64,000 bases of DNA. Origin: Cavia porcellus. Lineage: Eukaryota; Chordata; Mammalia; Rodentia; Caviidae. The notes below the pieces were generated by a model. The model had not been told where the DNA came from, searched no databases, and saw only the letters and a list, made by a program, of their open reading frames with translations. The DNA lies in the NCBI RefSeq assembly GCF_034190915.1, contig NW_026947506.1, positions 10,725,501-10,789,500 of the forward strand, given 5' to 3'. A program made the translations under genes and the position numbers. This document shows positions 34,672 through 46,122 of the stretch, piece by piece (positions within the stretch are counted from its first letter, which is position 1; the number at the start of each line of letters is the position of its first letter).

Positions 34672-37600
34672 TTCCAGGAAGATGGCGGAGCAGTAAGCAG
34701 CACAGAAAACAACCTCTCTGAGAGTTACCATGGAGACACTGGACTAGAGCATCATGAGGAAGACAAAAAGGAGAGGAGTGGGTCCCCTGGACCCAGGAAG
34801 AGTCTGAAGGGTGAACTGAAGCCCACAGAGAGAATAAAAAGAAAAACTTCAACAAAGAAGGTGGTAAGCTGGTGGTGCCTTCATCCAGAGCCAGACTGTG
34901 TGAGAGGGGCAGTTGGAACCTGAGGACACAGTTATGGTGGCAATAGCAGCCAGGGACCCCAGAGGCCTCTGCAGACAGATGTGGCAGTGGAGAGGAGCAG
35001 CAGACATGGCGGTGAGTGCAGAGGACTCAGTCCTCCCGCAGGACACAGCGATTAACAGTGAGCCATTTTGGGGTCAGGCCTGATAAGCCCAGAGCCAGAA
35101 CTGCTGCCAGCTTCCTCCAGCAGCTCCTAGCTGGGCGCAGACCTGTGGAAACTGCCTGGACTGTGGCGAGACAGTGAGTCTGGTCTCAGGGCAGGCCTGC
35201 TAATGTTATCTGCTACTCCGCCATAAAGCAGTGCTAGCCAGCAGGGATACAGTGGCACAATTCAGGACCCTGTCCACTGGTGAACCCAGAGAGAATGCTG
35301 GAAGTGGACTCTGTGTTTTGTTTTATTTCATTTTGGTTGTTGTTTGTTTTCCTTTTTCTTGTTTTTTTTTTCAGTTTGTTTTTTATTTCTCTTCCATTAG
35401 TTTTTTATGAGTGTGAGAGTGGTTCTGTTTTGTTCTCTCTTTTATCTCTTCCAGCTCTCTTTTCTTTCAATCTTCTGCAAAGTGTCCCCAATTTGTCAGG
35501 ACCCATTTTTGTCCTCCAACCTTACTTGTAATCTATTTCTGTTTTTCCACTTCTCTATTTTCTCCTTAATCCATTTTAAATTTTAACCCCAAAGGCAAAA
35601 TTGACACATTACAGACTTACATATTGCTTATAGTTAACTAGTTTACTTTACATTTTGTTATATAATCACAAATCTAATTCACATGGTTAAAAGTTGCAAA
35701 TTAAAGGTTAGCTCAGTTTATCGTTTTGTAGGCTATGTTTGATACATTGGCATCACTACAGCCAAAATTGACATAATTGTTCTAAACAGCTGTTGGCCTT
35801 CATAATCATGACTTAAATTAACTAAGGGTCACAGAAAGTACAGTAGCACAGTGCCAAAGAACCAGGGACTGGGCCAAACGAGCAACAACTTCTCCAACAC
35901 ACTGAAGAAGTAAGTTTTTCCAACAGACACAAAACCCAAAAACCAGCTGCACCTGGAAGATACCTCGGAGAAGTAATCATCACCTAAATGTCCTAAATGC
36001 CGCTGATAAAACAACCCACTACAGGTAACTTACAAGCATCACCCCAGGAATTAATTTAAAAAGAAATGAGAAGATACTGGCAAACAGACTGCAGCAAATC
36101 ATCAAAAAGATTGTACAGAATGATCAAGTGGGATTTATCCCAAGGACGCAGGGATTGTTCAACATACATAAATCCACAAATGTAATTCACCATATTAACA
36201 GAGTCAGGGACAAAAATCATATGATCATCGCAATAGACATGAAAAAAGCTTTTAACAAATTCCAGCACTCATTCATGATAAATACCATACAGAAAACTGG
36301 AAAACAGGGTCTTTATCTCAATCTGTAAAGGCCCATCTATGACAAACTAACAGCCAATGTCATACTAAATGGACAAAAACTGAAAGCTTTCTCTCTAAAA
36401 TCAGGAACAAGATAAAGATATCCACTGTCTCCACTCTTATTCAACATAGTCCTGGAAACTTTAGCTGGAGCAATTAGACAAGAGATAGAAATAAAAGGAA
36501 TAAAGATAGGAAAGGAAAATGTTGAACTGTCACTATCTGCAGATGACATGATACTCTGCTTAGAAAATCCAAAACCTCCACCAAAAGATTTCTAGATTTA
36601 ATAAGCAAATTCAGCAACATAGCTGGTTACAAAGTCAACACTCAAAAATCAGTAGCCTTCCTGTACACAAATAACAAACTCACAGAGAGAGATATCAGTG
36701 AAACAATATCTTTTACAACAGCATCCAAAAAAATGAAATACCTAGGAATCAGTCTAACAAAGGATGTAAAAGACCTCTACACTGAAAACTACAGCACTCT
36801 GAAAAAAGAGATTGAAGAGGATATTAGAAAATAGCTATCCCATGCTCTTGGGTAGGAAAAACCAATATAGTGAAAATTACCATACTTTCAAAACTGTTAA
36901 TACAGATTCAGTGCCATCCCAACCAAAATTCCAACAGCATACCTCACAAAATTAGAAAAAAACCATCTTAAAATTCATGTGGGACAAGAAGAGCACTAGA
37001 ATAACAAAGGCAATCCTGGACAACAAAGACAAGACGGGGGCATCACAACCCCTGACTTGAAATTATACTATAAAGCTACTGTGATTAAAAAGTGTAGTCC
37101 TGGCAAAAAAAAAAAAAAAAAAAAAACAGAACCAAAGATCAATGGGATAGATTAGAAGATGCAGAAACAGGGCTGGTGATTTAGCTCAGCAGCATAAGCA
37201 CCTGCCTTGCAAGCAGTCGGTCGTGAGTTCAATCCCCAGTACCGATAAGAAAAAAAAAAAGAAGATGCAGAAACAACTGCAGACACACTAAGCCACTTTA
37301 TGTTTGACAAAGGTGCCAAACACATTCACTAGAAGAAAGAAAGCCTCTTTAATAAATAGTGCTGGAACAACTGGCTCCACACGTGCCAAACATTAAAACT
37401 GGATCCGTATTTTTCACCATGTGATAAGCTAAAATCAGAATGGATCAAAGATCTTAGTATTAAAACAGAAACATTAACACTGCTGGAGATAGACATGGAT
37501 GTAAGCAAAGACTTGATGAACAAAACCCCGATTGCAGAGCAACTGTGATAAAGAATCCACAAATGGAATCTCCCCCTACTGAAAGCTCTTGCACAGTAAG

Positions 37601-38575
37601 AGAAACCAACAAGAGTGAAGAGACAACCCACAACGGGGGAGAAAATGTTTGCCAGCTGTCCCTCAGACAAAGAACTACTTTCGAGAACATATAAAGAACA
37701 CAAAAAAAAATCAGTCCTCCCAAATTTAAAGACCCGATCCAAAAATGGGCATCTGAGATGAACACACACTTCTCAGATGAAGAAATAGAAACAGTAAATA
37801 CGAATGTGAAAAAAATGTTCAACATCACTGATCATTCAAGAGATGCAAATTAAAACAACACTGAGATTCCACCTCACCCCAGAAACAATGGCTACTATCA
37901 AAAAACCAACCAATAACAAATGCTGAAGGGGCTGTGGGGGAAAAAGAAACCCTTCTTCACTGTTGGTAGGAGTGTAGACTGTTGTAACCATTGTGGAAAT
38001 CAGTGTGAAGATTTCTCAGAAAACTAGGATTGGAGGTCCCATTCAGCTCAGTTATTCCCCTTTTAATTCTTCCCAAAAAGAATTAAAAACATCACACCAC
38101 AATGATATATGTGCATCCATGTTTATAGTAGCAGTTTGTAATAGCCAGATCTTAGAAACAACCTAAATGCCTATCGACTGAGGGATGGATAAGAAAGATG
38201 TGGTATTTTTATACCATGGAGTACTATTCAGCTATAAAGGATAAACTAGACACTTTCATAGGTAAATGGATGCACTTTGAGAACATACTCATTAGTGAAA
38301 TCATATTTCATTAGTGTGACAAGCTGGAAGAAAAAACAGGTACATATGTATGTATATGTATCAAAAAATAGTTAATATAATTATACTACAGATTTCTCTG
38401 AGTTTGCTGAAAAGAAAGATTTGTACTGATTTTGTTCAGACAACTGAAGGCAGGTGTCTTGTACTCTGGGTAAATGATTTGGGGATGACTGATGTACTTT
38501 AAATTTTTGTTAGAGTTTTTTCTTCTTTTCTTTCTAAGAAAAAATGGATATATAAAAATAAAAAATAAAAGAGGA
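34672..38575 (+). mobile_element. L1 element, internally deleted
   Basis: It begins with AGGAAGATGGCGGAGCAG, the kind of start expected of an L1 5' UTR, followed by about 1.35 kb of GC-rich then T-rich leader. The sequence then jumps at about 36,030-36,060 directly into ORF2 reverse transcriptase (GFIPRTQGLFNIHKS, IAIDMKKAFNKFQHS; ADDM box near 36,540). All ORF1 and the endonuclease part of ORF2 are missing. The ORF2 remainder has stops and frameshifts. The 3' UTR ends in ATAAAAATAAAAAATAAAAG near 38,575. A young ID element sits at 37,170-37,258. Not able to encode an active protein. Confidence 0.8.
37170..37258 (+). mobile_element. ID SINE in L1
   Basis: GGGCTGGTGATTTAGCTCAG to CAGTACCGATAAGAAAA; target duplication GAAGATGCAGAAACA at 37,155-37,169 and 37,261-37,275. 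Confidence 0.92.
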
Positions 38576-38599
38576 AAGGGGTAATTCCTTCTTCATGAT

Positions 38600-38865
38600 G
38601 TCAGAGGATTCAGTCCATGATCAGCTGCCTCCAAGGCACAAGCATCATGGCAACGGGGCTGGTGGAATAAAGTTACACAGATCTTGGCATCTAGGGAGCA
38701 GAGCAGGAGAGCAGTGCCAGAGATGAAAGATCAGAGGCCAAATATAAACCCCAAAGTCCGGCCTGCACAATCCACCCAGACAGTCAGAAGTGTGCTTCAC
38801 AAATCCCTGGGTAGCTCCCGAGCCAGTCAAATTAACACAATTAAGCTTCACCATCACGGAAACCC
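38600..38865 (-). mobile_element. MaLR-like LTR fragment
   Basis: GACCCAAATATAAACCCCAA-like and CCACCCAGACAGTCAGAAG pieces resemble the reversed LTR at 31,935-32,245. Weak. Confidence 0.3.
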
Positions 38866-39329
38866 ACCTCAACTCTGGGGTCATAAACTTGAAGCAAGAC
38901 TTTATCAAAGTCCATGTGTTTTCCTCAGCCAGCATCTTCCACATGGGCACAGGCAAGGAAGAGGCAAAGAGCTGGGTTCACTCTAGGCTTTGTAATTTTA
39001 GAATCAGACCAAGTGAGAAAGAGGCAAGTGAGTTCACAGTCTATCCAAGAGACTCACCCGATGATTACAGCCTCTAAATTGGACAAGGAGGAAATGAGGA
39101 CCTGACAGGGTGAAGGGCAGTACAGCAGTGACAGAATCAGAGGATCAGAGAAGAGCTCTGTTGTTTTCTATTTTTAAATTTTGCCTTTTCATTAGAATAG
39201 GCTTCTGACACCTAATATGTATCAGCTTTGTGGGGAGTTGGCTTATATACATATTGCAGGTGTTTCCCATTGAAGATTGAGGCATGGGGGTCCAAGGGAA
39301 GTCACTTCATGTTCCCCAGTGGTCACAGG

Positions 39330-39775
39330 GGGAGTGGACCTGCCCCACACATGCATGATGGGCTGAAAATAAGGTCCTGCATACCTGTCCATCTGCCAAT
39401 TCCCGGAAGTCTTGAACTTGTATCACACAGCATCTTGGAAAATGTCATTAGCGATCTTGAGATAGATTATGGCCTATTATCCAGCTGGGCCCAATCATTA
39501 CAACAGTCGTCACCCCAGAGACGAAGACGTCATCTTCTCAGGAAACGGTATGGTGGGGAAGCCAAGATCGGAGTCATGTACTCCAAAGGCAGAGAAAGGG
39601 GCCACGACCCGAAGAATGAGGCAATGGAGAGAAATATTCTCATCTGCAGCCTCCAGATCTACACACCCCTGCAAACACCCTTGACTGTAGTCCAGCAAAC
39701 TGAATACATTTGAGTTTAGTGTGCATCTCTGTAGCAGTCTATTACAGGAGCAATTGGAAACTTATAAACCAAAGA
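39330..39775 (+). mobile_element. MLT1-like LTR
   Basis: CTTGAGATAGATTATGGCC, CCAGCTGGGCCCAATCATTA, GGGGCCACGACCCGAAGAAT and GAGCAATTGGAAACTTATAA follow the order of an old MLT1-type MaLR LTR. The open frame 39,228-39,713 is explained by this repeat. Confidence 0.6.
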
Positions 39776-40126
39776 AGGAGGGTGCAGAAAAAAAGGTGTG
39801 GATCTCGGCCCTGTCTCCCGCAGTATAATTGAGAAGTGAGGAGAGACAAATGGGCAGCCCGCACCACACTGCGAGAGGTGACAGGAAGAGAGGCACAGCC
39901 GGACACCATGAAAAGCATCAGCCAGAAGAGTCTTCAGGGCAAACCTCCTAGCTCCCCAGTGAATCTCTGACACACCGCAATACTACATTAGAAAAATCAA
40001 ACTGCAGGCCCATGCATCTGCATATCATTTCTGTTTTAAAAATCTACCCATAGGTATCAACAGTTAAGTGATTGCCTCTGCCTCTTCCCTCTTAGCTCTA
40101 ATTTCCCTCAAATAATTGCAAAAAAG

Positions 40127-40268
40127 CCAGGTGTGGTGAGGCTCCCCTGTAATGTCAGCACCTGGGAGGCTGAGGCAGGAGGATCGTTGAGTGTTAGAGA
40201 CCAGCCTGGGCTACAAGTGAGTTCAAGGCCAGCCTGAATAGGACGGTGTCTCAAAAAGACCAAAAAAA
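40127..40268 (+). mobile_element. B1 SINE
   Basis: GCCAGGTGTGGTGAGGCTCC to GGTGTCTCAAAAAGACC. Confidence 0.87.
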
Positions 40269-40296
40269 TCTGGTCTTACAAATACAAACAATTGCA

Positions 40297-40365
40297 AAGA
40301 GCTGGATTTGGTGGCGCCTGCCTGTAATTCCAGCACTCGAAGTCTGAGGCAAGGAGGACACTGGA
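40297..40365 (+). repeat. B1 left-half fragment
   Basis: GAGCTGGATTTGGTGGCGCC then TGTAATTCCAGCACTCGAAG. Confidence 0.65.
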
Positions 40366-40377
40366 GGGATTTTTTTT

Positions 40378-40437
40378 TCCTCGACGGTGCTGGGGATTGA
40401 GCCCCTGGCGTTCAAACTGTGCTACATACCCAATCCT
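40378..40437 (-). repeat. ID-like fragment
   Basis: GGTGCTGGGGATTGAGCCCC then TGCTACATACCCAATCC: a diverged reverse ID. Confidence 0.5.
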
Positions 40438-40699
40438 CTATTTTTTGAAACAGGGTCCGCTAAGGCGCTAAACTGGGCTCAAACTTGCTTCGTCCTGCCT
40501 CGGCCTCTTCGTGCCCCCACGAAGTTAAGGCTTTGAACACCTCGGGTTAAGAATGAACTTTGAAGGGGACAGGAAGAGGTCGGGTGGTAAGTATTACTTT
40601 TCGCGTGTGAATTACCTTCTCCTAGGCGGTATTTTAACACGGATAAACAGCTCGCGTAACCCTCACACAACGCTCAACTGTACGCTAAAAGCCCCAGTC

Positions 40700-41310
40700 G
40701 GAGCTGGAAGTGGTCTCCTGAGGGAGACATCGGAAGTGGCCGGTCCCGCGCGCGGCTTTCTGGGACTTGTAGTTCAGAGCCCTCGGCGAGGGCAGAGTGG
40801 GGGTCCGGAGTGCTCAAACCAGGTATGGGCGCCAGGTGGGAGGGAGGCGGCCGGGCTGCGCTCGCTAAGGGCGAGCGTCCAGTGCCGGGTCGGCCAGGGG
40901 ATGGAGGATGGCCAGACGCGCATGTATACTCGCCGCGTCCCCAGCCGCTGCGAGGGGCCGGGTCACGGGCGAGACCCACGCGAGTAAGGCCGCAGCACTC
41001 ACTCCCGGCCTTGTCCTGAGCAGGTGTTCAGCAGATGTCAGGGCCCCAGCGAGACCCGGGAGAGGCACACGGGGTCCCGGAGCCCTTGTGCCCCTGAAAG
41101 AGATGAGCTTGGGAAGAAGGTCGAGAGGCGTCCTGGGCAGAGTTTCCCCAAGCTCCGGGGCAGAACCTGGGGGTGCGAGGAATTGGCGCGTGTCTGGGAT
41201 GCTGGCTACCACCCCCCACCCCCAGTTCGTTCTCGGGGTTTGGGAGGGAGACCTGGCTTGTTTGACCCGAAGCCCTGGCCAGAGAGCTGAGGGAGCAAAA
41301 GAAGTCAGGG
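40700..41310 (+). promoter_or_regulatory. ZNF239: CpG island and promoter, probably ZNF239
   Basis: A CpG-dense block with an ETS-type site CGGAAGTG (40,731-40,738) and a ZNF143/THAP11-like site, CTGGGACTTGTAGT (reverse of ACTACAAGTCCCAG, 40,760-40,773). A plausible first exon ends at AACCAG/GTATGG, 40,822/40,823. The plus-strand donor and the following initiator exon at 41,419 tie it to ZNF239. A shared use with minus-strand ZNF485 cannot be excluded. Overlapping open frames here are a CpG-island artefact. Confidence 0.7.
40757..40775 (-). promoter_or_regulatory. ZNF143/THAP11-like site
   Basis: TTTCTGGGACTTGTAGTTC on the plus strand; the reverse complement contains ACTACAAGTCCCAG, close to the SBS consensus ACTACAANTCCCAG. 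It lies 19 bases after an ETS site. Confidence 0.75.
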
Positions 41311-41418
41311 CAAGAGCTGAGTGACGCCCACAGTCTTGCTGGTTTTGCTCATTGCGCCCCTGAAAGGTGGGCTTGGTGTTCATGGCTTTTTTTAGCCCCC
41401 TTAACTCTGCCTTTCCAG

Positions 41419-41460
41419 GAATCTACCCTTCCCGGAGCAGAGGACATGATCAAGTTTCAG
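41419..41460 (+). other. ZNF239: predicted ZNF239 initiator exon (KRAB-gene style)
   Basis: TGCCTTTCCAG acceptor, 42 bases, then GTGAGC donor. It ends ATG ATC AAG TTT CAG (41,446-41,460), a five-codon MIKFQ start like those that precede KRAB-A exons. Its phase joins in frame to the KRAB-like exon at 43,096. Whether it is still spliced into mRNA is unknown. Confidence 0.5.
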
Positions 41461-41799
41461 GTGAGCCAGGGTTTCTGCTAAAATGCCTTCTGTCTGACAC
41501 TCGAAAGATTCCTTCTCCAGAGGAAGCCATGCATCACTTCTGTATACCTGTTTAGTGTCTGACCATGTTCCTGAACTGTGCATTTTCTTCTGTGTTATCA
41601 GGCGTCAGTGTGAGAAAGAATGTCATACACGTGGGCATCGAGGTATTGAGGCATTACATACTGAGGGCAGAGACCTGCCAGGTGATGTCTCCGGGTTTTG
41701 TACAGGTATCCACCCCTCCTCCATGACTTTGAGCCGCTTCTCAGAATGCCCAACTCTGTCTGTTGTCAAAGGATTCCACGAAGTACCTTTACCTAGGCC

Positions 41800-42165
41800 C
41801 CTCACAGCTGGCATTTCCTGGCAGACATTTCACTCACGCTGGCTTAATTTTCCCTCTCAGTGACAAAGCACCAGAGGTGATCACCTTCAAAGGAGGAAGG
41901 ATTGATTTAGGCGCACACTTCGGAGGTCCTCACTTTGGGGTTGTGGTAGCAGGAGCATTTTGGGGAGGAGGTCTGTCCACATCATGGTGGCCACAAAGCC
42001 AGGAAGAGGTTAGGATCCCAGTGACCCCTTCAAAGTCACACACCCGCAGTGACCTAACTTCCATCCATCCCCTCCAGCCACCTCCAGAAGGTGCCATGGG
42101 CTAGTAATCATGCCTTTCACCTCTGGGTGGACTTTTGGAGATGCTCCAGACCCAAACTGTAGCAT
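41800..42165 (-). mobile_element. MaLR-like LTR
   Basis: GGAGGAAGGATTGATTTAGG, CATCATGGTGGCCACAAAGC and CCAGACCCAAACTGTAGCA on the plus strand follow a reversed MaLR LTR. Confidence 0.5.
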
Positions 42166-42435
42166 GTCAGATGTCATCCTGAGTGTCTCAGGAAAACAAG
42201 TAGAATTATCAGCTGGTTGCTTGTCAGGAATTCATCCTCTTGATGAGCAGGTTTTTTTTTTATATGTATACAAAATACAGGCATGTTAATTAATGGTGAT
42301 TATTTATATACCATGAATAGTGAAAAACAAGAAAGTTAAATGGCAGCACAGTCATTACAAAGTCAGTCCTAGAAATCTGTTTTCAACCAATCTGTGCATC
42401 AGAATCATCTATGGTGTTTTTTAAGAATTTTGAGG

Positions 42436-42537
42436 GGGACTGGGGATTTAGCTCGGTGGCATAAGCGCCTGCCTTGTAAGCAGGCAGTCGTGAGTTCGAT
42501 CCCCATACCAATAAAAAAGAAAAAGACAAAAAAAAAA
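42436..42537 (+). mobile_element. ID SINE
   Basis: GACTGGGGATTTAGCTCGG to CCATACCAATAAAAAAGAAAAAGAC (pieces); target duplication AAGAATTTTGAGG at 42,423-42,435 and 42,538-42,550. Confidence 0.93.
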
Positions 42538-42559
42538 AAGAATTTTGAGGACCGGGCAT

Positions 42560-43085
42560 GCTGGCGCCTGTAATCCTGTGGGACAGCATGAGTCTGGGTT
42601 GTGCTCTGTCCCCTGAAAAACCATGGAAAGGTCTCAGGCCTGGCCTGACAGGTGCCCTTCAAAGTCATCCAACTGACAGTTGCATGGGACACTGCAATGA
42701 AGGGAGTGGTAGAGATGGGGTTAGGAGGCAGCACAGAGGGAGCAGGCAGCTGGGGAGGCTCGGGCGAATGCAGATCTGTTCCAGGAGGATGACAAGGACA
42801 GACAGGGAAATGGGACAGAGTCAAGCTGTAGACACACCCTGCTTGTGGCTGCTGCACTGTCAGGAAAGGCAGGGCTCCTCGGCTCCTGGAGACTGGAAAG
42901 TGGCACTGTGGTGACGTCATCAGGACAAGCGTAGGAAGGGGACCACAAGGAAGGTGGCCAGGTGAGAGCCTGCACCCACAGGTTGCAGGTTTGAATGGAA
43001 GTGGCCATTTTGTGATCCCAGCCTACAGGGGGACCTGGTGACCCCTCCCAGCCTTCTCTGCCCTCAGCTGAAGATGGATGTGCTT
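42560..43085. other. intron-like unassigned DNA of ZNF239
   Basis: A moderately GC-rich stretch with long but motif-free open frames on both strands (for example 42,721-43,338 minus). They overlap the KRAB-like exon on the opposite strand. Confidence 0.35.
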
Positions 43086-43095
43086 CATGTTCTAG

Positions 43096-43212
43096 GAACC
43101 AACAACACTCACAGGGTCTGTGGACCCCGTGAAGGAAGAGCAGGGGTGCCCAGGCCCAGCCCAGAGGAAGCAGGAGGGTGCTGTGACGCTGCAGGGCTGC
43201 AGGAACTTGGCG
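43096..43212 (+). pseudogene. ZNF239: decayed KRAB-A exon of the ZNF239 gene
   Basis: A TGTTCTAG acceptor, 117 bases and a GCG/GTAAGA donor. In the frame set by the MIKFQ exon it stays open and ends GCPGPAQRKQEGAVTLQG then CRNLA, parallel to the KRAB-A pattern (EEW..L.PAQRKLYRDV, then .L....NLA). LYRDV is replaced by QEGAV and the usual FEDVAV part is destroyed; the length is 117 instead of the usual 127 bases. KRAB-A normally recruits TRIM28. This copy has lost the key residues, so I call it a relic, although splice sites and frame survive. No KRAB-B exon was found. Confidence 0.65.
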
Positions 43213-43219
43213 GTAAGAA

Positions 43220-43870
43220 CAGAGTGGAACCCTAGTTGGCCGCTTCCTTCTTGTCACTGGCACACTAAGAACTGGAGAGCAGGTAGTCACCCAGCCGAGA
43301 CCTGGTTCATCCCTCCCCAGGCTGAGATGGGGGCCCATTGTGCTTTCTGCGGTCAGCCAGGCCCCACATAGTCCTGAGATGAGCTCTCTGTGCAGAGACC
43401 ATGATGTGACATACAGTATGCTGCAGGACAGGCAGGCGGGCCACTGGTGGAGGAAGCCCTGCTGACTGCAAGCTGCTGGGCCCCCACCAGTCCCTGAGGA
43501 CTGCCTCTCAGGAGACTGTGGTCCTCTCCACTCATGTTGATCTTTCTGTGGGGGCGCCTTCCCACCATTTTCCTGGGCCTCGTGCTGTCTGTGCTATCTC
43601 AGTTTTCCTAGTACCTCCCATCCTAGAGATGGCTCCTGCCCCTTGTGTCTTTTCTTATGCATTCAGGGATCCCTCTCTCCTGCCTTCCGAACATGTCATG
43701 ATCAGAACATGGGGTACGATGCTCTCACCTAGGGATTGGTAGTGTCATCAGTGATGCATTTTTTCTGGAAAACACTTCTCACTGAAACAAGCATTATCAG
43801 ATGTCATCTTGAAGTATCTGTCCTGAGGAATTAGTCATTCCACCTGACTATCATGGCCAAACACTCTTAA
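43220..43870. other. no recognised feature
   Basis: Intronic DNA of ZNF239 by position; open frames without motif. Confidence 0.35.
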
Positions 43871-43888
43871 TTAGAATTCCTATAAGTG

Positions 43889-44034
43889 AGCCGGGCGTGG
43901 TGGCTCATGCCTGTAATCCCAGCACTCAGGAGGCTGAGGCAGGAGAATCGTTGCGAGTTCGAGACCAGCCTGGGCTACAAAGTGAGCTCAAGGTCAGCCT
44001 AAACTGCATAGCGAGACCCTGTAAAAAAAAAAAA
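43889..44034 (+). mobile_element. B1 SINE, young
   Basis: GCCGGGCGTGGTGGCTCATG to GCGAGACCCTGTAAAAAAA; perfect 16-bp target duplication AGAATTCCTATAAGTG at 43,873-43,888 and 44,035-44,050. Confidence 0.95.
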
Positions 44035-44635
44035 AGAATTCCTATAAGTGCAGTGTTTTTCTTAAAACACTTTCAGTGTGCAATTGCTTAACTCTTAAGA
44101 ATACGGAACTGAGATATAGAACTATTTTCAGTGCTGCGTGTAAGTAGTCAATATTTAATAACTGAAGCAGACTTGAACAGATGAGAAATATTTCTTAGGG
44201 TCTTGTTGGAGGAACATTACACAAGCACAGCATATTCCTGTGAATCTGGCAGGTCCTCCTCTAGGAAAATGAAGGTGCAGGGTGGGGTAAGGATGATGAA
44301 TGTGTCTTGGAGAGGCCTGGAGAGGCCTAGGGAAGCCTCTGACATAACCCTTTGGCTTTCAGTCTAAAGGTCAACAGTTTAAACAGATAACTATTCAGAC
44401 AGAGAATCATGCAAAGAAAAGCCTAGAGACTCGAAATGGGGAGTGTGGCTAGAACACCTCCTTGAAGATAGAGTGGGTAAGTGTGCGCAGGGCCGGGCTG
44501 CTCATGGCATCAAGGACAGTGATGAGACCCAGTGCTGCTGTAGGTTTACAAGGGACCCGGAGGAGGGTGTGGGCTTCCAGCTCCAAGATTTGCCCTATGT
44601 CTTCATCTTCACTGATACAAAATTGGACATAGTTG

Positions 44636-44748
44636 GCCAGGCATGGTGGTGCATGTCTATAATCCCAGCACTTGGGAGGCTGAGGCAGAAAGACTGCTGC
44701 AAGTTTGAGGTCAGCCTAGGCTACACAGCAAGACCTTGTCTCAAAAAA
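44636..44748 (+). mobile_element. B1 SINE, internally shortened
   Basis: GCCAGGCATGGTGGTGCATG to AAGACCTTGTCTCAAAAAA; the central GAGCTCAAGGCC part is absent. Confidence 0.85.
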
Positions 44749-44979
44749 TATATATAATGTCTATAGAAGACAGAAGTGTCAAATCAGACAACACAAGCAT
44801 AATATGAAATGAAATCCTCAGGAGTTTGTGTGTCCCACTTTTTTCTGTGGGCTCCATACTTATGTATTATTACACAACAGCCAGCTTTTCTATCTCTTGA
44901 GACCCAAAGCCCCAACATTAAAGAAGAGGGTAATTTGGCTGGTGGTTTGAGGGAACTCAGTCCCTGGTTGCCTGGCTCA

Positions 44980-45165
44980 AGACAGGAACATCATGGTGGA
45001 AGAGTGTAGCACAGCAAAGGTACTTAGTCCATGGTGGTCAGGAAGCAGAGCAGGGCAAAGAGGAGGGAAAGCCAGACATACACCCCACGGCCACACCTCC
45101 ACGCAGACGCAGCTGGGAGTGTGCTTTGCTAATTCCCTGGGAGCTTAATCAGTGATGACATATCT
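44980..45165 (-). mobile_element. MaLR-like LTR fragment
   Basis: CATCATGGTGGAAGAGTG, GTCAGGAAGCAGAGCAGGG and CTAATTCCCTGGGAGCTTAA resemble the reversed LTR at 62,890-63,230. Confidence 0.5.
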
Positions 45166-45169
45166 CAAA

Positions 45170-45800
45170 AAGTGTATGAAAATTACAGGAGATGATACCA
45201 TATTTTTTAGTTTTCTGTTTTCCACGTATGAGTTAGCTTATTTATGGCATAACAAAAAAGACCTTTTCTAAGTGTCTGTGTTTTTCTAATGCTGCATGGT
45301 CACTCTTCATACTGTAAGTACTTAAAGACTAGTATCACAAAGTTTTATTACTACTGCATATAAAAAACTTGTCATTAGTAAAATTTCTGTTGCTCCATAC
45401 ACTTTTGCACCACTGAAGTTTCTGCACCGTCATCTCAGGTATTGGGCACTAAGGGTGTTAAAGCAGTATCTTTTCACTATTTAACACTGGCCTGCCTTAT
45501 GATTTAACTGTTTCAAACTGTAGCTTTTCTTTTTTTCATTTTCTTTTTTGTTTGTTTTGATTTGTTGTTGTTCTGTTTTTTTTTTTCCATTACTTTAAAA
45601 TTTGTAAACAGGGATGCTTGCACCACAGAAAGGCTTCTAACAAAACAATACTCCCTGCTCAGCTACCCCTGGGGCCACACCAAGGCTTCTAAAGATGCTC
45701 AGTTGTGACTCTGTTTTCATTCTAAACAAAATGCTCTCTCCCCTTCTCTGTCTCTCTTTCTGTCGTATGCACGCACACGCACAAAAGCATTGACATAGTG
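45170..45800. other. no gene recognised
   Basis: AT-rich intronic DNA with T-rich tracts and a CTCTCTGTCTCTCTTTCTGT run near 45,745. Confidence 0.4.
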
Positions 45801-45804
45801 TCTT

Positions 45805-46122
45805 ACTTTTTTTGTTGCTGAGATGCAATATCCAATACCTACAACTTAAGAAAGGAGGGGTTTATTTGGCTCAATTGTAGAGGTTTTGGTTTCTACTTAG
45901 CTGGTTCTGAAGCAGAACACAATGGCACGTGCATGGTAGGCAGGAAGCAGAGAATCAAGGAGGAGCCGAGGAGGGAGAGACACCCTTCCAGGCTGTGCCC
46001 AGTGATGCCCACAGTGACTGTGCCCTCCAACCCAACCCCATCTCCCTGCCATTAGCCAGCTCCCAGTCTAATCACCTTTTAAACATTGGGCTTTGGGAGC
46101 CGCTTTAGTTCTAAACCATAAA
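45805..46122 (-). mobile_element. MaLR-type LTR
   Basis: TTGTTGCTGAGATGCAATAT, GGGTTTATTTGGCTCAATTG, GGCAGGAAGCAGAGAATCAA and TAGTTCTAAACCATAA follow a reversed MaLR LTR. Confidence 0.6.

Noticed and set aside
36128..36328. A host gene with reverse-transcriptase similarity
   Set aside because: The frame is part of a mutated L1 ORF2 with upstream parts deleted and stops downstream.
40553..41383. Open frames of 130-172 codons in the CpG island
   Set aside because: GC-rich DNA lacks stops; frames run across predicted exon/intron borders and on both strands.
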